Part shown: positions 27,825 through 35,481 of the stretch, one piece after another
Layout: each line of letters opens with the position of its first letter
How positions within the stretch are numbered: position 1 is the stretch's first letter
Source of the DNA: Formosa algae
Lineage (GTDB): Bacteria > Bacteroidota > Bacteroidia > Flavobacteriales > Flavobacteriaceae
Direction: 5' to 3'
Assembly: GCF_001439665.1 (NCBI RefSeq)
Contig: NZ_LMAK01000007.1
Location: 62,001-126,000 of the forward strand
Length of the DNA stretch: 64,000 nucleotides
Position numbers and translations under genes: made by a program
The notes under the pieces: model-generated
The model's input: only the letters and a program-made list of their open reading frames with translations
Database searches by the model: none
What the model was told of the DNA's origin: nothing

Positions 27825-28634
27825 ATGGAAACATCCTTAAGCGATATTCATATACAAGAATTAACAACCGCTGTAGAATTATTAGAAAACCCTAGTATTG
27901 CAGCCAAAATAACCAATGTTATAGGTATGCCTATTGAAAAAGCTATCGATTTTCTTCCTGAAAATTGGCAAGCTAATATTGGTAAAATCACCCAAAAATC
28001 TTTAATAAAAGCTACAGAAGCTGCCATTTGGTCGTTAGATGACATTGAAGTAGAACACCCTTCTAACGCCTGGCACAAATTTGGCGCAGCACTTTCTGGT
28101 GGTGTTGGCGGATTTTTTGGACTTGCAGGATTGGCCTTAGAACTTCCTGTATCGACCACCATTATGTTGCGTTCTATAGCAGATATTGCACGCTCGCAAG
28201 GAGAATCATTAAGTGACTATGAAACCAAATTGGCTTGTATGGAGGTCTTTGCTTTAGGTGGTGAAAGCACAGCTGATGACGATGCTGAAAGCGGATATTT
28301 TATAGTGCGTGCGGCATTAGCAAATTCAATCACTGAAGCCTCTAGATATGTAGCTACCAAAAAAATATCTGAAGAAAGTGCGCCAGCACTTGTTAAATTT
28401 ATAGTTAATGTAGCAACCCGATTTAATGTTATTGTAACAGAAAAAGCGGCTGCGCAAGCCATTCCAGCCATTGGTGCCATTGGTGGAGGAATAATAAATA
28501 CCTTATTTATAGATCACTTTCAAGATGTTGCTAAAGGTCATTTTATTGTTAGACGCTTAGAACGTATTTATGGCCCAGAAGTTATTCAGGCTTGGTACAC
28601 AGCTGTTATGGATCTTAAAACACAGGAAGCATAA
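27825..28634 (+). CDS. EcsC family protein
   Basis: The 269-residue protein matches the EcsC family: a helical N-terminus, a glycine-rich hydrophobic middle (GAALSGGVGGFFGLAGLALELP), the segment LRSIADIARSQGE, and a second glycine-rich stretch (AIPAIGAIGGGIINTLFIDHFQDVA), whose spans look membrane-associated. EcsC was named from the Bacillus ecs locus, and its biochemical role is not known. It is monocistronic and ends at a strong terminator. Confidence 0.85.
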   Translation: METSLSDIHIQELTTAVELLENPSIAAKITNVIGMPIEKAIDFLPENWQANIGKITQKSLIKATEAAIWSLDDIEVEHPSNAWHKFGAALSGGVGGFFGLAGLALELPVSTTIMLRSIADIARSQGESLSDYETKLACMEVFALGGESTADDDAESGYFIVRAALANSITEASRYVATKKISEESAPALVKFIVNVATRFNVIVTEKAAAQAIPAIGAIGGGIINTLFIDHFQDVAKGHFIVRRLERIYGPEVIQAWYTAVMDLKTQEA

Positions 28635-28668
28635 AAAAAACCGGTACTTATGGTACCGGTTTTTTTTA
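28635..28668. terminator. Bidirectional hairpin terminator
   Basis: AAAACCGGTAC and GTACCGGTTTT form a GC-rich stem around a TTATG loop, with A and T tracts. It lies between the convergent stops of the EcsC and aldolase genes. Confidence 0.88.
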
Positions 28669-28685
28669 CTAAAATATTAATACTC

Positions 28686-29576
28686 TTAGGTTATGGATGC
28701 TTTATAGATGCTATCTATAGCACCTGCTAATGCCGTAGAAAATTCGGTTTCACTCTGCTGAAATTTTAGATCGTTTAAAAGCGCTCTAGAAAAACTAGCG
28801 ATGACCCCTTTATTTTTAGTTAGTAAAGTATTTGCAGTATCTATATCATACCCTCCAGAAAGCGCAAAAACCCGAACCACTTTAGCATGATTAACTAAGT
28901 CTTTATAAAAATCTGGGACTGTTGGTAATGTCAATTTTAAAATGACAGATTGATCTGCTTTTAACTTATCTAATTCTAAAAGAATGTGTTTTTTAAGAAT
29001 GGCTTCTATTTCAGGTTTATCTTCAGCATGAATATCTACTTCGGGTTCTAAAATAGGCACAAGACCAGAAGCAATAATTTCTGCTCCGACAGCAAACTGT
29101 TGTTTTACAATGTCTGAAATACCTTTTATGTTATCTTCATAAATCACAGAACGCATTTTTGTACCAAATATACCTAGTCCTTTAGCTTCAGATAATCGAG
29201 ACTCTAAATTGGGGATGGGTTTCATTAACTTTACACCATCTTTTAGATCTTCTAATCCTTTATCAATCTTTAAAAAAGGGACAATATGCTTTTCTAATAA
29301 GTACGATGGTACCGCTTCGTTAGCAATTAATCCTTTCATGGTTTTTTCAAAAAGGATGACTCCTAAGATTTTATCTTGTGAAAAATTTTTATCTGAAATA
29401 ACACGAGTACGCATGTTATGAATTAACTGAAACATCTCTGTTTCATCTTTATATTGATTATCTGTAACACCGTATCCTAATAATGCTTTTGGAGTACTTC
29501 CGCCACTCTGATCTAAAGCCGCAATAAAGCCTTTTCCGTCTTTAATACGTTCTAATTGTTCTTGAAATGTATACAT
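28686..29576 (-). CDS. fda: Class I fructose-bisphosphate aldolase (staphylococcal type)
   Basis: The 296-residue protein matches the length and motifs of the Staphylococcus aureus class I aldolase: GFIAALDQSGGSTPKAL near the start, KILGVILFEKTM, FGTKMRS and VILKLTLPT with the Schiff-base lysine K214. It cleaves or forms fructose 1,6-bisphosphate in glycolysis and gluconeogenesis without metal. It is monocistronic, converging on the EcsC gene across a shared terminator. Confidence 0.93.
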   Translation of the reverse strand: MYTFQEQLERIKDGKGFIAALDQSGGSTPKALLGYGVTDNQYKDETEMFQLIHNMRTRVISDKNFSQDKILGVILFEKTMKGLIANEAVPSYLLEKHIVPFLKIDKGLEDLKDGVKLMKPIPNLESRLSEAKGLGIFGTKMRSVIYEDNIKGISDIVKQQFAVGAEIIASGLVPILEPEVDIHAEDKPEIEAILKKHILLELDKLKADQSVILKLTLPTVPDFYKDLVNHAKVVRVFALSGGYDIDTANTLLTKNKGVIASFSRALLNDLKFQQSETEFSTALAGAIDSIYKASIT

Positions 29577-29678
29577 GAGATTGTGATTTTAATATTAAAA
29601 AAAAGTCTTAAAACTCACATAAAGGTGCAAAAAGTTAAACCGTTCAACAATTAAATACACATAAAAATGCGTTAAAGT

Positions 29679-30656
29679 TTATTTTAAATTTTCAGACTCT
29701 CTTTTCGCAAATTTTGATGCTATTATACTAATAATGAATATTTGAGACGCATGAAAAATCATGAGTGGTAATAAAATTAAACTTGAAGCTGCTGAATTAT
29801 TAAACAGTATTTTATAAAAAATAGTCCCGTGTACTAAAGATTTTTTTGTACCACAAAACTGAGCCGTAATTTTGTCTTCTGTACTAAACTTTAATTTTGT
29901 AGCAATAAAGCCAACACAATAAAAAACCGTAAAAAATATGGCGATTACAATTAGAAACAATATGAAAAAGTCTAATAGTTTTACACTACTAAAAATGTCA
30001 TTATAAAACGACTCGGCAAAGCTTTTATAAATAACCAATAGAATTACAGATTTATCGAAAAGGGTAAGTTGTTTACTATATTTTAAGGCTAAGGCATGAC
30101 CATATCTTTGAAGCGAAAGTCCTAAAATAACAGGTAAGATGATTCCAATAATCAGATTAATATATATTGACGTATAATCGAATTCTGTACCCGATTTTTC
30201 TAGAAACAATCCCACCCAAAGCGGTGTGATTACAATTCCTATAATTCCAGAAATACTGGCATTAAATATAGCCGCAGGCACATTTCCTCTTGCTACAGAA
30301 ACCATTACGACTGAAGATGAAACGGTAGATGGTAATGCTGCCATAAATAAAAGGGCTAACCAAAAACTATGTTGTTCTTGCGTTTGTACAAACGGATAAC
30401 ACATTAAAATTAGCAACGGAAAAAATAGAAATGTGGATAACTGAACCAAAACATGCAATTTCCAATTGTATAAGCCTGACTTAATTTGTTGCGGACTCAA
30501 TTTTAAGCCGTAGAAGAAAAATATTAAAAAGAAACCAATAGAACTGATTGTTGATATTGGAAAACCACTGTCTTCAATCCCGTATTGTGGTACATTATAC
30601 GCAAAAATGATAACTGCAATAATTGCAAGGATGAAGCGGTCTATTTTAAATTTCAT
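29679..30656 (-). CDS. Bile acid:sodium symporter family protein (BASS/SBF-like)
   Basis: The 325-residue membrane protein has about ten hydrophobic spans. The middle has AALPSTVSSSVVMVSVARGN, a small-residue-rich crossing region as in BASS carriers, and the later FCGTKKSLVHG segment is typical of the SBF-like (YfeH-type) branch. BASS carriers move organic anions with sodium. The substrate in Bacteroidota is unknown, and true bile acid transport is unlikely in a marine strain. It has its own -7 box and stands alone. Confidence 0.87.
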   Translation of the reverse strand: MKFKIDRFILAIIAVIIFAYNVPQYGIEDSGFPISTISSIGFFLIFFFYGLKLSPQQIKSGLYNWKLHVLVQLSTFLFFPLLILMCYPFVQTQEQHSFWLALLFMAALPSTVSSSVVMVSVARGNVPAAIFNASISGIIGIVITPLWVGLFLEKSGTEFDYTSIYINLIIGIILPVILGLSLQRYGHALALKYSKQLTLFDKSVILLVIYKSFAESFYNDIFSSVKLLDFFILFLIVIAIFFTVFYCVGFIATKLKFSTEDKITAQFCGTKKSLVHGTIFYKILFNNSAASSLILLPLMIFHASQIFIISIIASKFAKRESENLK

Positions 30657-30673
30657 AGATTAAGATTTAACTG

Positions 30674-30681
30674 CAAATTTA
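30674..30681 (-). promoter_or_regulatory. Predicted -7 promoter box for the BASS transporter gene
   Basis: On the minus strand this reads TAAATTTG, an exact TAnnTTTG match 17 bp upstream of the start codon. Confidence 0.5.
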
Positions 30682-30725
30682 ATTGAACTTATTTTCTAAA
30701 ATGCACTCAAATCATTTTTAAAACA

Positions 30726-30759
30726 AAAAACTTCATCGTAAATTATCGATGAAGTTTTT
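30726..30759 (-). terminator. Rho-independent terminator after the class V aminotransferase
   Basis: AAAAACTTCATCG (30726-30738) and CGATGAAGTTTTT (30747-30759) form a 13-bp stem. Read on the minus strand it follows the aminotransferase stop by about 40 bp and ends in a T tract. Confidence 0.82.
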
Positions 30760-30800
30760 GGCACTGTTTTATATATGCTTAACGTTTGTAATTTCTACTT

Positions 30801-32306
30801 TTAAATTACAAACCAATTTTTTGTTTTTTCAATGATATCTGCATCTTTGGTTGCATCTTCAAACTCATTATTAGATTTATTATAAACATAGTCTGCGCTC
30901 CATGCTTCATGGTTTTCGGCCACTTGTTTTATGGCATCACAAATAAATTCCATTTCTGCATTTGTAGTTACAGGATGAAGCGATACACGAACCCAACCTG
31001 GTTTATTGGTTAAGTTTTTAGCGTTTAAATTATCAACCATTTCTAATGATCTGTTTTCATCATAATCAAATAAATAATGGCCATAGGTGCTGGCACAAGA
31101 CCATCCTCCACGTACTTGTATCCCAAAGCGATCGTTTAGTAATCGTACTATTAAATTATAATGTACATCTGTAATTCCAAAAGACACGCAACCTATTCGC
31201 TTAACAGCTGTATTACCTAAAATAAAAACATTTGGAATTTGCTTTAATCTATCAAAACAATACGATAACAATTCTTCTTCGCGTTTCGCGATTAAAGCTG
31301 TATTCATCTTGTCTTTTAAACGCATTGCTAATGCTGTACGCATTACTTGTAAAAATCCAGGAGTTCCGCCATCTTCACGAACTTCAATATCGTTAAAATA
31401 GGCATAATCTCCCCAAGGATTTGTCCATTGCACATTTCCTCCGCCTGGCACATCCGGACAATTAGCTTTATATAAACTTTTATTAAAAACTAACACTCCA
31501 CAAGTTCCTGGTCCGCCTAAAAATTTATGAGGTGAAAAGAAAATAGCATCTAAGCGCGCATCTTCATCTTCAGGATGCATATCAATATCGACATAAGGTG
31601 CAGATGCTGCGAAATCTACAAAACAATATCCGCCATATTTATGCATCATTTTTGCCAAATCTGTATATGGCGAAATAATTCCTGTTACGTTAGAACACGC
31701 TGTAAACGATCCGATTTTGGTCGTTCTATCTTTATACTCTATTAAGGCGGCTTCTAATTGTTTAGGACAAATTAATTTCTCGTCGTTACATTTTACAATG
31801 ACCACATCTGCAATGGTTTCTAGCCATGGCACATGATTAGAATGATGTTCCATATGAGAAATAAAAACTACTGGTCTGTCCTGTTCTGCCAATTGATTTT
31901 TCTTCAATTTAGCATCTGGAAAACGCAAGCCCATTACACGTTGTAATACAGACAAAACGCCTGTCATTCCTGTATTAGCTGTAACTAACACATCATTGTC
32001 ATTTGCATTTACATGTTGTTTAATAATGGTACGCGCATGTTTATAAGCATACGTAGAGGCTTTTCCGGTTTCACTAGAAAACGAATGCGTATTAGCAACC
32101 ATTGGACCAATTTGCTCTTGCATAATTTTTTCTATAGGCGCATATAAACGTCCGCTAGCAATCCAATCTGCATACAGCACTTGCTGTTCTCCGAATATAC
32201 TTTTGAACGTATATTTATCTCCAATAACACCATCTTTAAACGTTTGAAAGTAAGTTTCTAAATTTAAATCTGTTAAAGTGCTATCGACATCTAAAGGTGT
32301 ACTCAT
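30801..32306 (-). CDS. Class V aminotransferase / cysteine desulfurase-like PLP enzyme
   Basis: The 501-residue protein is longer than SufS (about 410). It has the class V landmarks: TANTGMTG, HMEHHSNHVPW, D231 in CFVDFAASAPY, the Schiff-base lysine K261 in SPHKFLGGPG, and a late RGGWSCAST segment with a cysteine where desulfurases carry the catalytic one. It may be a cysteine desulfurase or a related kynureninase- or isopenicillin-epimerase-like enzyme. No suf genes adjoin it. Cytoplasmic and monocistronic. Confidence 0.85.
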   Translation of the reverse strand: MSTPLDVDSTLTDLNLETYFQTFKDGVIGDKYTFKSIFGEQQVLYADWIASGRLYAPIEKIMQEQIGPMVANTHSFSSETGKASTYAYKHARTIIKQHVNANDNDVLVTANTGMTGVLSVLQRVMGLRFPDAKLKKNQLAEQDRPVVFISHMEHHSNHVPWLETIADVVIVKCNDEKLICPKQLEAALIEYKDRTTKIGSFTACSNVTGIISPYTDLAKMMHKYGGYCFVDFAASAPYVDIDMHPEDEDARLDAIFFSPHKFLGGPGTCGVLVFNKSLYKANCPDVPGGGNVQWTNPWGDYAYFNDIEVREDGGTPGFLQVMRTALAMRLKDKMNTALIAKREEELLSYCFDRLKQIPNVFILGNTAVKRIGCVSFGITDVHYNLIVRLLNDRFGIQVRGGWSCASTYGHYLFDYDENRSLEMVDNLNAKNLTNKPGWVRVSLHPVTTNAEMEFICDAIKQVAENHEAWSADYVYNKSNNEFEDATKDADIIEKTKNWFVI

Positions 32307-32454
32307 ATTAAACTATTTTCTATTATGTGTTAGGGGATTAGAATGTAGACCATTCTTGCAACTGAGCGCTAATTTACTATTATATGACACAATCTGAAAA
32401 GAATTTTAGATTTGATATAATTATTTATCCACACCACAACAATTCTACTAAAAA

Positions 32455-32478
32455 AAGACCACCTTTCTGGGTGGTCTT
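32455..32478 (-). terminator. Rho-independent terminator after the universal stress gene
   Basis: AAGACCACC (32455-32463) pairs with GGTGGTCTT (32470-32478). On the minus strand the stem is followed by seven Ts, 57 bp after the universal stress gene stop. Confidence 0.82.
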
Positions 32479-32534
32479 ACATAATCAAACAGAATTAAAT
32501 TACAATATTCATCGCAATTAATTACATCTTTATA

Positions 32535-33311
32535 TTAATCGATAACTAGTAAGGGCACTTTAGACATTTCTGATAAGACTTTAGTTAAAGCCCCTTTAGA
32601 AGAGGTCTCTCCTACTTCATGATTTCTTGGTAAAATACTAATTAAGTCTATGTTTTTATCTTCAGCATATTTAAAAATACTTTTAGGAATATCTGGACCG
32701 TCTATAAAAACGTGTCCGGAATAGAAGTTTTCTAAATAATATGAAATAACATTCTCATTCTTTTCATCGGCAGTTGTATAACCATATTCTGCTTCTCCTC
32801 TTTTAACCGTAAGGACTTCAACTTTAGCAGAAAATCGTCTCGCCACAATTAAAAGCGTTTCTAACAACTTACTGTTATGAATTAAATCTTCTCCTATTAC
32901 CAAGGCTATTTTTTTAATTTGAAATTCTTCATACCCTTTAGGAATTACAATAACAGGACAATCGGCAGAAAGTACAAATGTAGACGTATTTGTAATTAAT
33001 TTGTCTTTATTAATTAATCCTGTACCTATAAAAACTAAATCTGAGGCCTCTGCTTTAACAACCTCTAGTAAAGCCGATTGAAACTCGCCTTTAACCACTA
33101 AGGTCCTTACTTTACTAATGGCATGCGACTCAAAATCTGCTTTAACAGCTTCTAATTTATTAACGGCATCAGTGTCTTCACTCTCATCTACATAGACAAA
33201 TACTATTTCAGTATCTTCATCGTAACCTACAAATTTTTTAACGTAACTTAGTGCGTTTTCTGCAGTTTCTGTAAAATCAAATGGAACTAAAATTTTCAGC
33301 ATTGTTTTCAT
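32535..33311 (-). CDS. Universal stress protein family protein
   Basis: From the ATG at 33311 the protein is 258 residues. It opens MKTMLKILVPFDFTETAENALSY, a standard UspA start, and holds one clear UspA domain (to about 125, with VFIGTG near its end) followed by a second, more divergent half. Universal stress proteins bind ATP or act as stress-responsive regulators. The 23 extra residues of the longer frame (from 33380) are hydrophobic and unlike a UspA start, so the internal ATG is preferred. It diverges from the porin gene. Confidence 0.87.
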   Translation of the reverse strand: MKTMLKILVPFDFTETAENALSYVKKFVGYDEDTEIVFVYVDESEDTDAVNKLEAVKADFESHAISKVRTLVVKGEFQSALLEVVKAEASDLVFIGTGLINKDKLITNTSTFVLSADCPVIVIPKGYEEFQIKKIALVIGEDLIHNSKLLETLLIVARRFSAKVEVLTVKRGEAEYGYTTADEKNENVISYYLENFYSGHVFIDGPDIPKSIFKYAEDKNIDLISILPRNHEVGETSSKGALTKVLSEMSKVPLLVID

Positions 33312-33476
33312 ATGTACAATATAATTTACACGATTTGTAATATATAAAGTTACGAATAAATATACGATTAAACATGACATAAGTCATTGTACACACTGCA
33401 TTGAATACCGAATTTTGCACTCTTAAAAACTAACCTTAGAAATCATTATTTAAAATCCGATTTCGATAGAAATAAT

Positions 33477-34847
33477 ATGGTAATGCTAACAAAACAATTA
33501 CATAGTTTTATACGTTGGAGTCCTCTATTTTTGCTTACTTTATTATTGTGCCCTTCAAAAACCTACAGTCAGATTAAAGACACTGTTATATCTAAAGTCG
33601 ATAAATCTAAGTTTGAATACACTTTATTTAAAAATCCCGATTTAAAATTAAAATTAGGAGGTTATATACAAGCCAGAGCACAATATACCGAGTGGAACCC
33701 TGGAAGTACAGATAAAGATGGAAATTATAAAAATGATGATTTTGGAGTTGCTGTAAGACGTTTAAGATTAGGAGGAAACTTAACGTACAAGGATAAATTT
33801 AAATTTCGTTTTGCTGTAGGTGAAAATAATTTTAATAAAAAAGGAAAAGATTTTCCATATCTAAAAATTTTAGATTTATACGGAACTTATAATATTTATA
33901 AACCATTTGCTGTATCGTTTGGGAAATCTACTTACGACGGATTATCGCGTTTTGCTGCGCCTTCTACATCGACCATGATGCAAACCGATTTAAACGTTAT
34001 TACACAACCAACCTTAAATTACACCGATGATATTACTCGAGAACTGAGTTTAGTGTTTTTAGGAGATATCGGACAATTAAATTACCGTATGGTTTTTATT
34101 AAACCTTTTAGTTTTGATTATACGGGTGCAAATCCTGCCACGCCAAATGAAGGAGTTGCACAGTTTACAGATAAGTACAGCAATATACAATACACGTCTT
34201 ATATAAAATACGATTTTCTGGAAAAGGAAAACAACCGTGGTCCTAATTTTATTGGCACTTATTTAGGGAAAAAAAATTATTTATCTATTGGTATAGGTGC
34301 TAAATACCAACATGATGCTTTATACTCAGAAACCAATAGCTTAATTTCTTATCATGATATGAAACTTTGGTCTGCAGATATTTTTTGGGATCAAGCAGTT
34401 AGTAGTATATGGATTTCTGCTGTGAATGCCTATGTGGGATATTTTGATTATGATTTGGGTCCGAACTACATCAGAAACGTAGGTATAAACAGTCCCGCTT
34501 TTGGATTTGATAATACCGATAATTTAGTTAATACAGGAGGAAATTCGTATCCATTTTTGGGTAGCGGACAAACGTTTTACGGACACTTCGGATTACTCTT
34601 TAATCAAATGGGTAAGCAAACAGATTGGGGACAATTAGAACCTTATGTGGTGCTACAATCTAGTGATTTTGATGCTTTAGAAGAAGATATGATAGTAGGT
34701 AGCGTCGGACTAAATTGGTATTTAAATGGACACTATTCTAAATTAAGTTTAGACATACAAAACAGACCGTTGTTTTCTGAAATAGATTTAAAAGAAACTG
34801 ACAGAAAATACATGTGTGTTTTACAGTATTGTTACATTATACATTAA
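33477..34847 (+). CDS. Phosphate-selective porin (OprO/OprP family)
   Basis: The 456-residue protein has a signal peptide (about 1-32, ending TYSQI), then a beta-barrel body with alternating hydrophobic strands. LKLGGYIQARAQYTEW and the VRRLRLGGNLTYKDKFKFRF segment match the OprO/P family start, and the barrel ends in a C-terminal aromatic strand (CVLQYCYIIH). OprO/P porins admit phosphate or polyphosphate. In Bacteroidota the family often appears without a phosphate regulon, so the solute is uncertain. It is monocistronic and ends at a strong terminator. Confidence 0.87.
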   Translation: MVMLTKQLHSFIRWSPLFLLTLLLCPSKTYSQIKDTVISKVDKSKFEYTLFKNPDLKLKLGGYIQARAQYTEWNPGSTDKDGNYKNDDFGVAVRRLRLGGNLTYKDKFKFRFAVGENNFNKKGKDFPYLKILDLYGTYNIYKPFAVSFGKSTYDGLSRFAAPSTSTMMQTDLNVITQPTLNYTDDITRELSLVFLGDIGQLNYRMVFIKPFSFDYTGANPATPNEGVAQFTDKYSNIQYTSYIKYDFLEKENNRGPNFIGTYLGKKNYLSIGIGAKYQHDALYSETNSLISYHDMKLWSADIFWDQAVSSIWISAVNAYVGYFDYDLGPNYIRNVGINSPAFGFDNTDNLVNTGGNSYPFLGSGQTFYGHFGLLFNQMGKQTDWGQLEPYVVLQSSDFDALEEDMIVGSVGLNWYLNGHYSKLSLDIQNRPLFSEIDLKETDRKYMCVLQYCYIIH

Positions 34848-34894
34848 AACAAGGTGAGGTAGTTTTTTTCAGTTTTCCATCTCATTCTTGTCAG

Positions 34895-34926
34895 AAGCGG
34901 CTTTGTATATACGAAGCCGCTTTTTT
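34895..34926 (+). terminator. Rho-independent terminator after the porin gene
   Basis: AAGCGGCTT (34895-34903) pairs with AAGCCGCTT (34914-34922), followed by a T tract, about 50 bp after the porin stop. Confidence 0.87.
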
Positions 34927-35207
34927 CATGAAAAATTGTAAGCACATAATCACTAAAGTAAAATTGGAGTTAGCCTAAATTCTAAATGTTAAGAATCGTA
35001 TTTAATAAGAGTTTAAATTAAAATTCTAAATCTGTAACATCTTTATTATTAGCCTTTCTCTTTCTGCCGCATTTAACAAACAGATGCAATCACTATTTTA
35101 CAATTGTAAGAAGGAATTACAGTCCGACTATAAGAACTAGTTTTTTGATTGAGTGTATTATTGAAATAAATGAATACCCTTAAAAGACTGCCTGTATCCA
35201 ATTTTAA

Positions 35208-35227
35208 AAGTCTTAATAGTAAGACTT
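35208..35227. repeat. Short inverted repeat in a gene-free region
   Basis: AAGTCTTA and TAAGACTT are perfect 8-bp arms around ATAG. No T tract follows closely, so it is not an obvious terminator. It could be an operator or part of an unrecognised small RNA. Confidence 0.4.
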
Positions 35228-35412
35228 CTATATGAATTATATATTAAAACATTATACCACAGTAATTAAAGTCAGTCCGATTATTAAATACATTAGGGGA
35301 TAAAATTCAGCGCATTTATAGTCTAAGTTTGTAGCTATAACATCTAAAATTATATAATTATATTTCTATGTGAGAATTAGATAGAAAAACGATCTCGCTT
35401 ATAAACATAAAA

Positions 35413-35445
35413 AAAGAGCTTACAACATTACATTGCAAGCTCTTT
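35413..35445 (-). terminator. Rho-independent terminator after the PL6 lyase gene
   Basis: AAAGAGCTT (35413-35421) and AAGCTCTTT (35437-35445) pair. On the minus strand the stem runs into a T tract, about 37 bp beyond the PL6 stop. Confidence 0.8.
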
Positions 35446-35481
35446 ATAAATTGAAATTTTAGTAGAATTACTTAGAATAAA

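Larger units (their letters stand above)
34848..35481. other. Gene-free intergenic region, 634 bp
   Basis: Apart from the porin and PL6 terminators at its two ends I find no coding frame, tRNA or recognised RNA here. The central part is AT-rich. Two features stand out: an 8-bp perfect inverted repeat with a 4-nt loop (AAGTCTTA / TAAGACTT, 35208-35227), and a near-perfect 12-bp direct repeat CAGTCCGAYTAT at 35120-35131 and 35273-35284. Their role is unknown. Confidence 0.6.

Noticed and set aside
27652-27840. 62-codon plus-strand frame before the EcsC gene
   Set aside because: It starts with TTG, is Lys-rich with low complexity, overlaps the EcsC start out of frame and has no recognisable domain. 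It looks like a chance frame in AT-rich DNA.
33312-33380. Extended start for the universal stress protein
   Set aside because: The added residues are hydrophobic and not typical of UspA, while the internal ATG gives the usual family start.
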